Shown piece by piece: positions 1 through 7,546 of a stretch of DNA of 20,889 nt. Positions within the stretch are counted from its first letter, which is position 1. The number at the start of each line of letters is the position of its first letter. The notes under the pieces are model-generated. The model did not search any database, was not told the DNA's origin, and saw nothing but the letters and a program-made list of their open reading frames with translations. Origin of the DNA: Clostridiaceae bacterium. GTDB taxonomy: Bacteria; Bacillota; Clostridia; DSM-8532. Position numbers and translations under genes: made by a program. The DNA lies in NCBI GenBank assembly GCA_012727625.1, contig JAAYGP010000075.1, forward strand, positions 1 to 20,889, written 5' to 3'.

Positions 1-888
1 AACGCTGACAATTTCACACTGGTTGGGGCAGCCGCCGCATATAAAACTGCGGGATTGAAACTCATCATTTGTGATGGAAAAACCTTTAAACCCGGTTTTT
101 GTTTTTTCTGTTTCTGTTTTTTCGCACGCAAGGATGGCAGCTCCTATTGCTCCCATTACATCATGATGAGGGGGAATAATTACCGGAAGATTAAGTGTTT
201 TTTCAAATGCCTGGTGGATTCCTTTGTTAGCTGCAACGCCACCCTGAAAAATGACCTTACTGAGTATTTCTTTTCCTTTTGCAACATTGCTGAGATAATT
301 CCGAACAAGTGCATCGCACAAACCGCCAATAATATCGTAGTTGTTATAACCCAGCTGCTGCTTGTGTATCATGTCTGATTCAGCAAACACGGCGCATCTT
401 CCGGCTATCCGGACAGGAACCTTTGCTTTTAAGGCATAATCCCCGAATTCTTCAATGGGGATATCAAGACGCTCGGCCTGCCTGTCAAGAAAGGAGCCGG
501 TGCCTGCAGCACATACGGTATTCATTGCAAAATCAATAACAACACCATCCCTGATAAGAATTATTTTTGAATCCTGCCCGCCTATTTCAATAATGGTTTT
601 CACTTCAGGGTCTATATTTATAGCTGCAATCGCATGGGCAGTAATTTCATTCTTCACAATGTCAGCACCGACCTGGATGGAGGCAATCATCCGGCCGCTT
701 CCTGTTGTACCGACAGCCCGGATTTGTTTGTCATCATATTTTTTACTGAGCATTAAAAGGCCGGTTTTAACCGACTCCATGGGACGTCCCTTTGTTCTTA
801 TATATATTTTTTCAACAACATCCTTGTTCGAATCCAGCAGAACCATGTTTGTACTGACTGATCCTACATCAATTCCCAACGCGTACAT
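1..888 (-). CDS. Acyl-CoA dehydratase activase, BadF/BadG/HgdC-type ATPase (partial, C-terminus off the window)
   Basis: Start ATG at 888 with RBS GGAGG a few bases upstream. The frame stays open to base 1, giving 296 residues, so the 3' end is missing. Visible motifs of the ASKHA ATPase fold are GIDVGSVST (5-13, phosphate 1), TTGSGR (61-66), EIGGQDSK (101-108) and FQGGVAANKG about two-thirds along. Two Cys at 126 (NTVCAAGTGS) and 165 (GRCAVF) match the pair that binds the dimer-bridging [4Fe-4S] cluster in HgdC-type activators. A further CxxCxxxC (284-291, CGGCPNQC) lies near the cut, as in longer members of this family. Known role of the family: ATP-driven one-electron reduction of 2-hydroxyacyl-CoA dehydratases, benzoyl-CoA reductases or double-cubane proteins. 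Its start overlaps the end of the upstream gene by 20 nt, so the genes are probably translationally coupled. The substrate is not evident. Confidence 0.93.
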   Translation of the reverse strand, partial: MYALGIDVGSVSTNMVLLDSNKDVVEKIYIRTKGRPMESVKTGLLMLSKKYDDKQIRAVGTTGSGRMIASIQVGADIVKNEITAHAIAAINIDPEVKTIIEIGGQDSKIILIRDGVVIDFAMNTVCAAGTGSFLDRQAERLDIPIEEFGDYALKAKVPVRIAGRCAVFAESDMIHKQQLGYNNYDIIGGLCDALVRNYLSNVAKGKEILSKVIFQGGVAANKGIHQAFEKTLNLPVIIPPHHDVMGAIGAAILACEKTETEKTKTGFKGFSITNDEFQSRSFICGGCPNQCEIVSV

Positions 889-1966
889 TTTCACGCCTCC
901 TTTCAAGCAAATCAAGAAATGCCTCGATCCTGGTCATATATCCTGCTTCACCGGTCATTTCATCCACCACCAAAGATAATACAGGTAAATTTTTCTTCCG
1001 TGATATGGCTGGCAATATTGATTTTGATACAATTTCCGGCATACAGCCCATCGGGAAAATCTGAATAGCTCCATCCAATTTGTTTCTTGATGCTAAAACT
1101 GCTTCCCCTATACATTCCCTTGCATGCCCGCCAATATAGTGGGGAAGAAATTCATTGGATGCTTCCAGAAGATGTCTTGAGTTAAGTCCAAGAGGTTTTA
1201 AAAGCGTATCCCTTACCCACCAGGACGGCGTAAGTTTTCTATAGGTCGAAACACCTGCTTTCATTAACAGGTCTTCAATGTGTAAATTTGGAAACGGATC
1301 GATTACTGTATATATTTCACCCATTATCGCAACTTTCAGCGGATTCCTTTTACTGTCTGTTGAAAGATGTTTTAATTTATTGCGGTATGACCTGAGAATG
1401 CGCAAAGCATTAGCAGGGTCATTAGAGCTGAAAACGTCTTTTTTACAGGATGAAAGAAGTCGTCTGCATTCACCTTTGTTTTTTTCGTAGCCTGCCAATT
1501 CGTGAGCCATCATTTCTATTTCGTCCATGAGGGACATGGCTGTATATGCGGTAAAGATTGAGTTTAACCTTGAAATGTTATTTTTTTTGCTTTCCGCTCC
1601 CACCTTTCCTATGCGATTGAAGAATTCCCTGAATCCTGTACTTTTAACAGGATCAATTACTATAAACTCAATATTATATCCCAATTGCCTTAATATTTTT
1701 GCCTGCAGCCCGGCATATTCCCCAAAACGGCAGGGGCCGCAGCTGCTTACCAGAAGTACTGTGTCTGCTCCTTTTTCTATACCGGCAATATAATTGCCAA
1801 TCATGAGCTTAAAAGGCAGGCATATTTCTTCAGGTGAATACTTTGAACCGAGCATTAATGCTTCTTTATTGTTTGGAGGAGGGATAACATAGTCAATACC
1901 CAGGCTGTCAAACAGGATTTTCGCTGCTATATAAACGTTTCCCATATGGGGTATGGTGATTTTCAT
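869..1966 (-). CDS. 2-hydroxyacyl-CoA dehydratase (HgdB)-like protein
   Basis: 365 residues, with AGGAGA placed well ahead of the ATG at 1966. Conserved-looking cysteines are C49 (EEICLPFK), C76 and C79 (SSCGPCRFGEY), C285 (HARECIGEA) and C308 (FPMGCMPE). They are plausible ligands for one or more [4Fe-4S] clusters, as in the HgdA/HgdB and double-cubane-cluster protein families. The C-terminus (DEMTGEAGYMTRIEAF, then a run ending LLERRRE) closely parallels that of the preceding gene, so the two are distant paralogues. In many bacteria these parts are fused with the activase in one giant protein of roughly 1400 residues; here they are separate genes. It is the middle gene of a three-gene operon. 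A true dehydratase normally has two different subunits plus the activator, so a non-dehydratase reductive role is also possible. Confidence 0.82.
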   Translation of the reverse strand: MKITIPHMGNVYIAAKILFDSLGIDYVIPPPNNKEALMLGSKYSPEEICLPFKLMIGNYIAGIEKGADTVLLVSSCGPCRFGEYAGLQAKILRQLGYNIEFIVIDPVKSTGFREFFNRIGKVGAESKKNNISRLNSIFTAYTAMSLMDEIEMMAHELAGYEKNKGECRRLLSSCKKDVFSSNDPANALRILRSYRNKLKHLSTDSKRNPLKVAIMGEIYTVIDPFPNLHIEDLLMKAGVSTYRKLTPSWWVRDTLLKPLGLNSRHLLEASNEFLPHYIGGHARECIGEAVLASRNKLDGAIQIFPMGCMPEIVSKSILPAISRKKNLPVLSLVVDEMTGEAGYMTRIEAFLDLLERRRENVRVGN

Positions 1967-2858
1967 GAAAACTTCTCCTTTCCAGCATATCTATAAAGGC
2001 TTCAATACGTGTATCCACTCCTGCTTCACCCGTATGCTCATCGAGTTTTAAAACCAGCAGCGGAAATTCGCCTACCCTGAAACGGATTAGCTCCACAATA
2101 ACGGAATCAATGCCGCAGGCAAAAGAAGATAAATATATAATTCCGTTAATTATTTGCTGATGATAAAAAGCTGCCGCAGCCCCGTAAAGATTTCGCTGAA
2201 AAGTCCAAAAGGGCCTTTTTGTTAATTTATTAATCTGTGATTCCAATATACTTTTGCTTGCAAATTCCTCAGTGATTATCCCTATTTTTCTGCTGCGGAG
2301 TTTTTTAACAATCCCCATGTTCAGGAAACCATCGTAGATAATATAGGGATGCCCTGCAAGCATTACTGTCAAATTTTCACCGGGAATATTAATTCCTGTA
2401 CTGTGCCTTTTTTGTGCTTTCAATGCAAGTTCAAAGGCCTCTTTAATTTTACTTTTCCTGCCAGTTACAACCGAACCGGCGGAAAGACACCATTTATAAA
2501 TCTGCGAATCATTCTGCATATACAAAGGTTCAAATGTAATTTCCGGCAAGCCTTGTATACTGTGGTTAATCATCTCAGGCAGCCCGCAGAATTTAGGACA
2601 GATATATTCATGCCTGCGTACGCTCATAATTCTTGGTATGACTAAATAATCGCATTTATCGATAATTGAGCATACATGGCCATGGTATATTTTAATTGGG
2701 AGGCATGCTTCATCAACACATGATTTCACACCCATGTCCATAATGTTTTTGTTTGTATCACCGGATGTAACAATGTCAGCCCCTAATTCACCGAAAAATG
2801 TCTTAAAGAAAGGATGATATTTGCAATACAATAACCCTTTTGGTATTCCAACCCGCAT
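1908..2858 (-). CDS. DUF2229-type acyl-CoA dehydratase activase-related protein
   Basis: 316 residues; start ATG at 2858 behind a weak GGAAAG RBS. The N-terminus MRVGIPKGLL and the block SCVDEACLPIK (46-56) are typical of the DUF2229 part of large activase-fusion proteins. Cysteines at 47, 52, 87, 91 (EYICPKFCGLPE) and 248 (SSFACGIDS) are candidate Fe-S ligands. The C-terminal DEHTGEAGVDTRIEAF block repeats that of the next gene, and its coding region overlaps that gene by 59 nt, an unusually long overlap. As first gene of the operon it lies just behind a minus-strand TATAAT at 2885-2890. Presumed role: partner or scaffold of the HgdB-like protein and activase. No biochemical function can be assigned from sequence. 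Confidence 0.8.
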   Translation of the reverse strand: MRVGIPKGLLYCKYHPFFKTFFGELGADIVTSGDTNKNIMDMGVKSCVDEACLPIKIYHGHVCSIIDKCDYLVIPRIMSVRRHEYICPKFCGLPEMINHSIQGLPEITFEPLYMQNDSQIYKWCLSAGSVVTGRKSKIKEAFELALKAQKRHSTGINIPGENLTVMLAGHPYIIYDGFLNMGIVKKLRSRKIGIITEEFASKSILESQINKLTKRPFWTFQRNLYGAAAAFYHQQIINGIIYLSSFACGIDSVIVELIRFRVGEFPLLVLKLDEHTGEAGVDTRIEAFIDMLERRSFHENHHTPYGKRLYSSENPV

Positions 2859-2884
2859 TAAATCACGCTTTCCAGTTTTTTTTT

Positions 2885-2890
2885 ATTATA
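2885..2890 (-). promoter_or_regulatory. Likely -10 box of the activase operon
   Basis: A perfect TATAAT reads on the minus strand about 27 nt upstream of the DUF2229-type gene start. The -35 at 17-18 nt spacing is poor (GTTATA/GGTTAT), so this is a tentative call. Confidence 0.4.
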
Positions 2891-2935
2891 CCCCCAAAGA
2901 AATTATTTATAACCTGATTATAATCCGGTAATTAC

Positions 2936-2964
2936 TTTACGTTACATCCTTTGCAGATTATAAT
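2936..2964 (+). promoter_or_regulatory. Predicted promoter of the DUF362 gene
   Basis: TTTACG at 2936-2941, a 17-nt spacer, then TATAAT at 2959-2964, about 80 nt before the TTG start of the DUF362 gene. It lies in the 188-nt divergent region shared with the activase operon, so the two units could be co-regulated. Confidence 0.5.
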
Positions 2965-3046
2965 TGTTGTTGGAGAAAACGAAAGTGTGAGAATGTGGCC
3001 TTTGAAAGGTGTGTCCTACGCTGCGGCAATTAAGGAGTGATTAATA

Positions 3047-4150
3047 TTGAATAAATTATATATTGCAAAGGGCTGCGAACCGTTAAGGATGACTCTGGAT
3101 CTTTTAAACAGAATTAACCCTCTGGACGGGAAGAATAAGAATATAGCCATAGGCATAAAGCCGAATCTTGTATGTGCTTCACCTGCAGAAGAGGGGGCAA
3201 CCACCCATCCGGAAATAGTTGAAGGCATTATAAGGTATCTTTTTGATAAAGGGTTTAATAATATCAAAATTATAGAAAGCTCATGGGTTGGCGACAGTAC
3301 AAAACGGGCATATAAAGTGTGCGGGTATGAAGATATATCCCGCAGGTATAACATTCCTCTCATTGATTTGAAAGACGATGATTTTATTGTAAAAACCTAT
3401 AAGGGTATGAGCTTTAAGATATGTAAAACGGTGTTCGATTTGGATTATTTAATTAATGTGCCTTTAATAAAAGGTCACTGCCAGACCAAAATAACATGCG
3501 CGCTTAAAAATTTAAAGGGACTTATTCCCGATAGCGAAAAAAGGAAATTTCACACCTTGGGACTTCATAAGCCAATAGCATATCTTAATGCAATTATAAA
3601 GCAGGATTTGATTATAGCAGACGCAATCTGCCCTGATCCATATTTCGAGGAAGGCGGGCGTCCCGAAAAACTTAACAGAATAGTGGCAGGCTTTGATCCG
3701 GTTCTCATTGACTCATATGCTGCTAAAGTATTGGGCTATAAATATAATGAAATAAAATATATCTCTATTGCTCATAACGAAAATTCAGGCATACCGATAA
3801 GCAATGAGACAGAAATTGTAAGCATCCACGATGATTATTCAGATCAATTGTGCGATGTTGAGATTGTTCAGAAAGAGAAGAAGTATTTAAACATAGTGGA
3901 TGAAGCAGATGCCTGCTCAGCCTGCTACAGCAATCTCGTCAGTGCGTTGAAAAAGCTAAATGAAAGCGGGATTACAGAGAAGTTTGCTGATCAGATATGC
4001 ATAGGCCAGGCATACAGAGGCTATAAGGGCATAATCGGAGTAGGCAACTGCACATCATGCTTTGAAAAATATTTGCCCGGTTGTCCGCCGTCAGTTGACG
4101 GTATAATAAAGTTTCTTTCAGATGTTTCCGGGCATGACATCAAAAATTAA
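3047..4150 (+). CDS. DUF362 domain protein with Cys-rich C-terminus
   Basis: 367 residues. The start is TTG at 3047 with AAGGAG at 3032-3037; the nearby GTG at 3037 hits a stop within six codons, so TTG is favoured. The body matches DUF362 proteins: IGIKPNLVCASP (35-46), THPEIVEGIIRYL (53-65) and IKGHCQTKITCALKNLKG (141-158), which has the family's lysine- and asparagine-rich core. The last 80 residues carry C290-x2-C293, C318, C335-x2-C338 and C346 in LPGCPP. This arrangement suggests an Fe-S site in place of the usual ferredoxin domain. The LPGCPPSVDGII stretch recalls the GCPP motif of complex I NuoB and hydrogenase small subunits. It is divergent from the activase trio, and a joint role in electron transfer is inference. 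Confidence 0.85.
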   Translation: MNKLYIAKGCEPLRMTLDLLNRINPLDGKNKNIAIGIKPNLVCASPAEEGATTHPEIVEGIIRYLFDKGFNNIKIIESSWVGDSTKRAYKVCGYEDISRRYNIPLIDLKDDDFIVKTYKGMSFKICKTVFDLDYLINVPLIKGHCQTKITCALKNLKGLIPDSEKRKFHTLGLHKPIAYLNAIIKQDLIIADAICPDPYFEEGGRPEKLNRIVAGFDPVLIDSYAAKVLGYKYNEIKYISIAHNENSGIPISNETEIVSIHDDYSDQLCDVEIVQKEKKYLNIVDEADACSACYSNLVSALKKLNESGITEKFADQICIGQAYRGYKGIIGVGNCTSCFEKYLPGCPPSVDGIIKFLSDVSGHDIKN

Positions 4151-4170
4151 GTAAAAAGAAACTCTTTGGT

Positions 4171-4189
4171 CCGGGGTCATTGACTCCGG
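4171..4189. terminator. Hairpin between convergent genes
   Basis: CCGGGGTC / GACTCCGG pair around a 3-nt ATT loop with one G-T pair. It sits in the 78-nt gap between the convergent DUF362 and AraC genes. Neither strand has a clean U-run directly after the stem; the minus-strand side is followed by a T-rich stretch about 15 nt on. A bidirectional terminator is plausible but unproven. Confidence 0.35.
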
Positions 4190-4228
4190 GCCGGGGCTTG
4201 TGGTGTTATGTAACATTTTTCAATTGGA

Positions 4229-5113
4229 TCAAATTTTTATTTTGACTGAATAGGCGTATTCAGATGGGGTCATGCCGGTGACTTTTTTGAAGTGTCTTGA
4301 AAAATAGTGTATGGAAGAATAGCCAAGGCGATGGGCAATTTCAGTAAAATTATATTCGCCCTCTCTAATCATTGTTTTTGATTCGTCAATTTTCAGATTT
4401 TTAAAATATTCCATAACACCAAGGCCTGTTTTTTCCTTGAACAATACTTTCAGGTTTGTCCTGCTGAGATTTGAAAACCTGCAGACATCGTCAAAGGTAA
4501 GGGAAGTGTGAACATTTTCCTTCAGGAAATTTATAATTCTCTTCACCAAATCCGTGTCCGACCTGTTTTTTACCGATGATGACGGTTTGCTTGCAACGTT
4601 AAGCTTGCTGCCTTTACGAATTAAATTGATTAATAGCTGCTCAAGATAAATTCTTATAAGCTGTTCGCATCCTATCGGCTGGTGGGATTTCTTTTCAAGC
4701 TTCTTCAGGGACGGGTCATCCAATGGGGATGAATATGCGTTTCTGGCTTCTCTCAGTATATTCGCAAGCAGCTCTTTTTCACTGTCACCGATATTGATGA
4801 TTTTATTGTTAAAATAGCTTATTGACGGTGATTTGCATTCAAAGGATATAACAATAAGATTTGGTGCTACTCTGCCATTTGCCCAGACATTATGGAATTC
4901 ATTCGGTTTGTGGAAAATCATCTCGCCCTGCTTCAGCTTATAGCCCAGGTTATCAGCCATAACTTCCACTTCGCCCTTGTCAACATACAGAAACTCCCAG
5001 AAATCGTGCTTCTCACCCTCAAATACATAATCTTTGGCATACTCAAAATAATGTATGGTAACAATTTTTTTTATAACAAGATCATTTTTTAATGGTGTTT
5101 TGATATAATCCAT
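4229..5113 (-). CDS. AraC-family regulator with N-terminal cupin sensor domain
   Basis: 294 residues. Residues about 20-110 form a cupin-like sugar-sensing domain (for example EFLYVDKGEVEVMADN, then FHKPNEFHNVWAN). Residues about 190-290 hold the two-helix-turn-helix AraC DNA-binding domain: FDDVCRFSNLSRTNLKVLF is the first HTH, FTEIAHRLGYSSIHYFSRHF the second, and GMTPSEY the usual closing motif. Start ATG at 5113 behind GGGGTATATT. It is divergent from galE with a 346-nt gap, which suggests it controls the sugar operon to its right, probably as an activator responding to a sugar ligand. That link is inferred from position only. Confidence 0.9.
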   Translation of the reverse strand: MDYIKTPLKNDLVIKKIVTIHYFEYAKDYVFEGEKHDFWEFLYVDKGEVEVMADNLGYKLKQGEMIFHKPNEFHNVWANGRVAPNLIVISFECKSPSISYFNNKIINIGDSEKELLANILREARNAYSSPLDDPSLKKLEKKSHQPIGCEQLIRIYLEQLLINLIRKGSKLNVASKPSSSVKNRSDTDLVKRIINFLKENVHTSLTFDDVCRFSNLSRTNLKVLFKEKTGLGVMEYFKNLKIDESKTMIREGEYNFTEIAHRLGYSSIHYFSRHFKKVTGMTPSEYAYSVKIKI

Positions 5114-5459
5114 AATATACCCCGTATAGACAGATTAACTGCACATGATTTCATTGCAGAACCCGTTGTTAAGATACAAATCTGAACAAACCACCTGAAA
5201 GTCTGGTATTTCACGCATAATAACCCATTATTGAGGTTTTATGAATTAACATAATTAATTTAAGCAATGCATGAAACCATATATACATCATATCGCAAAT
5301 GTGAGTTTTTTTAAAGTGACCAAAAGTGCAAATAATCTGACATTTAAGCTAAAGAAAAATCAGCCTTGCCGCAATAAAATAAAAGTGTATACTGAGAATA
5401 GCTGCAACTGTAGTTTAATAATACAAAAAAGACGGATTAAATATAATGGAGGTGCAATC
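5114..5459. promoter_or_regulatory. Divergent regulatory region between the AraC gene and galE
   Basis: 346 nt without a convincing gene. An in-frame upstream extension of galE from 5271 exists, but it has no RBS and no family similarity. The stretch is AT-rich. It contains AAAGTG-type repeats at about 5314-5329 (AAAGTGACCAAAAGTG) and 5382-5387, which could be AraC-type half-sites. The best promoter for galE is listed separately. Operator assignment is speculative. Confidence 0.4.
5366..5393 (+). promoter_or_regulatory. Predicted promoter of the galE operon
   Basis: TTGCCG at 5366-5371 and TATACT at 5388-5393, separated by 16 nt, about 65 nt before the galE ATG. The -10 is good and the -35 imperfect, as expected of an activator-dependent promoter. 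An AAAGTG repeat lies inside the spacer and two more lie about 50 nt upstream. Confidence 0.45.
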
Positions 5460-6467
5460 ATGTCTGTATTGGTAACAGGAGGAGCCGGTTATATAGGCAG
5501 TCATGCCTGCGTCGAGCTCCTTGAAGCCGGGTTTGAAGTTGTTGTTGTGGATAATTTGTCAAACAGCAAGGAAGAGTCGCTTAACAGAGTTCAGGAGATT
5601 ACCGGAAAATCACTTAAATTTTACAGGGTTGATTTGCTTGATAAAGAAAAACTCGACGATATTTTCAAAAAAGAATCCATTAATGCGGTTATGCACTTTG
5701 CAGGCCTCAAAGCGGTGGGCGAATCGGTATCAATCCCTTATAAATACTACCATAACAATATTACAGGAACGCTTAACCTTTGCGATATAATGATAAAACA
5801 TGGTGTTAAGGATCTGGTTTTCAGCTCTTCCGCCACAGTATACGGTGATCCGGCGAGAGTTCCCATAACCGAGGATTTCCCCTTAAAGGCCACAAACCCC
5901 TATGGCAGAACAAAGCTGATGATTGAGGAGATACTCAGGGACTTATACACGGCAGATAACAGCTGGAATATAGCAATACTCAGGTATTTCAATCCTATCG
6001 GCGCACATCCGAGCGGCAGAATCGGTGAGGATCCCAATGGAATTCCGAACAACCTGGTTCCGTACATTACACAGGTCGCAATCGGAAAGCTGAAGGAACT
6101 AAAGGTATTCGGAAATGATTACAACACACATGACGGTACAGGTGTAAGAGATTATATACATGTGGTTGATCTTGTTATCGGACATATAAAAGCCCTTGAA
6201 AAGCTTCAGACAAATCCCGGTGTTGTAACATACAATTTAGGCACCGGAAAGGGATACTCCGTTCTTGATATGGTTAAGGCTTTTTCAAAAGTCGTGGGAA
6301 GGGAAATCCCATATAAAATAGTTGAAAGAAGACCCGGGGATGTTGCCATTTGTTACGCTGATCCTGCAAAGGCAAAAATTGAGATGGGATGGGTTGCAAA
6401 AAGGGATCTTGACACAATGTGCGAGGATTCCTGGAGATGGCAGAAAAATAACCCCATGGGTTATTGA
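5460..6467 (+). CDS. galE: UDP-glucose 4-epimerase
   Basis: 335 residues from the ATG at 5460, preceded by GGAGG. This start places the Rossmann motif VTGGAGYIGS at residues 5-14, as in all GalE proteins, and rejects the longer frame from 5271. The catalytic SDR residues are visible: Ser124 in FSSSATVYG, and Tyr148 and Lys152 in NPYGRTK. Typical GalE blocks include LRYFNPIGAHPSGRIGEDP, TRDYIHV-like GVRDYIHVVDL and YNLGTGKGYSVLDMV. It interconverts UDP-glucose and UDP-galactose, and some members also act on UDP-GlcNAc/UDP-GalNAc. It is the first gene of a five-gene operon without galK or galT, so its substrate probably comes from the nucleotidyltransferase that follows. Length is normal for the family. 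Confidence 0.97.
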   Translation: MSVLVTGGAGYIGSHACVELLEAGFEVVVVDNLSNSKEESLNRVQEITGKSLKFYRVDLLDKEKLDDIFKKESINAVMHFAGLKAVGESVSIPYKYYHNNITGTLNLCDIMIKHGVKDLVFSSSATVYGDPARVPITEDFPLKATNPYGRTKLMIEEILRDLYTADNSWNIAILRYFNPIGAHPSGRIGEDPNGIPNNLVPYITQVAIGKLKELKVFGNDYNTHDGTGVRDYIHVVDLVIGHIKALEKLQTNPGVVTYNLGTGKGYSVLDMVKAFSKVVGREIPYKIVERRPGDVAICYADPAKAKIEMGWVAKRDLDTMCEDSWRWQKNNPMGY

Positions 6468-6468
6468 G

Positions 6469-6515
6469 AGTTGTGAAACTGTTCAGGCACCGGATGAATT
6501 GAATAGTTCACAAAC
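6469..6515 (+). other. Imperfect stem-loop between galE and the nucleotidyltransferase
   Basis: GTTGTGAA(A)CT near 6470-6480 can pair with AGTTCACAA(A)C near 6505-6515, and an inner TTCA/TGAA pair extends the stem. There is no T-run after it. It may be an RNA-processing or stability element in the 152-nt gap, or chance. Confidence 0.25.
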
Positions 6516-6619
6516 AGAAAACAATAAAGTTCAGGTTTTACAAGCATGCAAATGCAGAACAAAGGAAAACAAGGAACCATTAATTCGTGTACAAAATACG
6601 GAAAGAAGGTCGATAAAAC

Positions 6620-7546
6620 ATGAAAAAACCAACGCTTGTCATAATGGCTGCGGGTATAGGCAGCAGATACGGAGGGCTTAAGCAGATAGACCCGGTGGGG
6701 CAGAACGGCGAAATTATTATTGACTACTCCATTTATGATGCCCTGAAAGCAGGTTTTGGCAAAGTAGTTTTCATTATTAACAGGAATATTGAGGAAGCTT
6801 TTAAGGAAAACATCAGCAATAGAATTGAGAAATTGGTGGACACTGCGTATGTTTATCAAAGTATTGAGGATGTGCCAAAAGGATTTAAGGTGCCGGTCGG
6901 AAGAAAGAAGCCGTGGGGAACCGGTCATGCGGTTTTAAGCTGTAAAGATTATGTAAGCACTCCCTTTGCGGTTATAAATGCGGATGATTTCTATGGTCCC
7001 TCATCTTTTCAGAAAATCGGAAACTATCTTATGAACCTTAAGGATACGGATTCCCTTTATCACTATTGTATGGTCGGATTCAAGCTTGAGAATACTTTAA
7101 CGGAGCACGGACATGTTGCGAGAGGTGTCTGCACGGTTAACAAAGAGGGGTATCTTGAGGAAATTCATGAAAGAACAAAGATTCAAAGATTCGAAGACGG
7201 CACAAAATACACCGAGGACGGGGGAAATTGGGTACTGATCCCTGAGGGAAGCACTGTTTCCATGAATATGTGGGGGTTCACTCCCAGTATTTTCAGCGAA
7301 TTGGAAGCTGGTTTCCCTGAATTTTTAAGGAAAAATGAGGATAATCCTGAAAAAGCAGAATATTTTCTGCCTTCTGTGGTAGATAGTCTTATTTCCTCCG
7401 GCAAAGCGGTTGTAAGAGTTCTTCCGTCAGAAGAGAGGTGGTACGGAGTCACTTACAGGGAAGATAAACCTGTTGTTAAAAGAGCAATTTCAGAAATGGT
7501 AAAACGCGGTGTTTATCCCGCTGATTTATGGGAGGATATGTTATGA
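6620..7546 (+). CDS. Sugar-1-phosphate nucleotidyltransferase (NTP_transferase family)
   Basis: 308 residues; start ATG at 6620 behind a modest GAAGG site. The nucleotide-binding signature MAAGIGSRYGGLKQ (9-22) is a variant of the GxGxRxxPxxK loop of sugar pyrophosphorylases. PWGTGHAVLSC (98-108) and NADDFYG (120-126, metal-binding Asp) are the other family hallmarks. It should transfer a nucleotidyl group from an NTP to a sugar-1-phosphate; UDP-hexose or UDP-HexNAc formation is the best guess because galE precedes it and an anomeric sugar kinase follows. Its stop codon overlaps the next start in an ATGA (7543-7546), indicating translational coupling to the kinase. Base and sugar specificity cannot be read from the sequence. 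Confidence 0.87.
   Translation: MKKPTLVIMAAGIGSRYGGLKQIDPVGQNGEIIIDYSIYDALKAGFGKVVFIINRNIEEAFKENISNRIEKLVDTAYVYQSIEDVPKGFKVPVGRKKPWGTGHAVLSCKDYVSTPFAVINADDFYGPSSFQKIGNYLMNLKDTDSLYHYCMVGFKLENTLTEHGHVARGVCTVNKEGYLEEIHERTKIQRFEDGTKYTEDGGNWVLIPEGSTVSMNMWGFTPSIFSELEAGFPEFLRKNEDNPEKAEYFLPSVVDSLISSGKAVVRVLPSEERWYGVTYREDKPVVKRAISEMVKRGVYPADLWEDML

Noticed and set aside
455..979. Plus-strand 174-codon open frame over the activase gene
   Set aside because: It is antisense to a gene with clear family motifs and has no family features of its own.
5271..5459. Upstream extension of galE (63 extra codons) as part of the protein
   Set aside because: No RBS at 5271, composition unlike GalE, and the Rossmann motif normally lies within the first 15 residues; the ATG at 5460 has a perfect GGAGG. 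The extension also crosses the predicted promoter.
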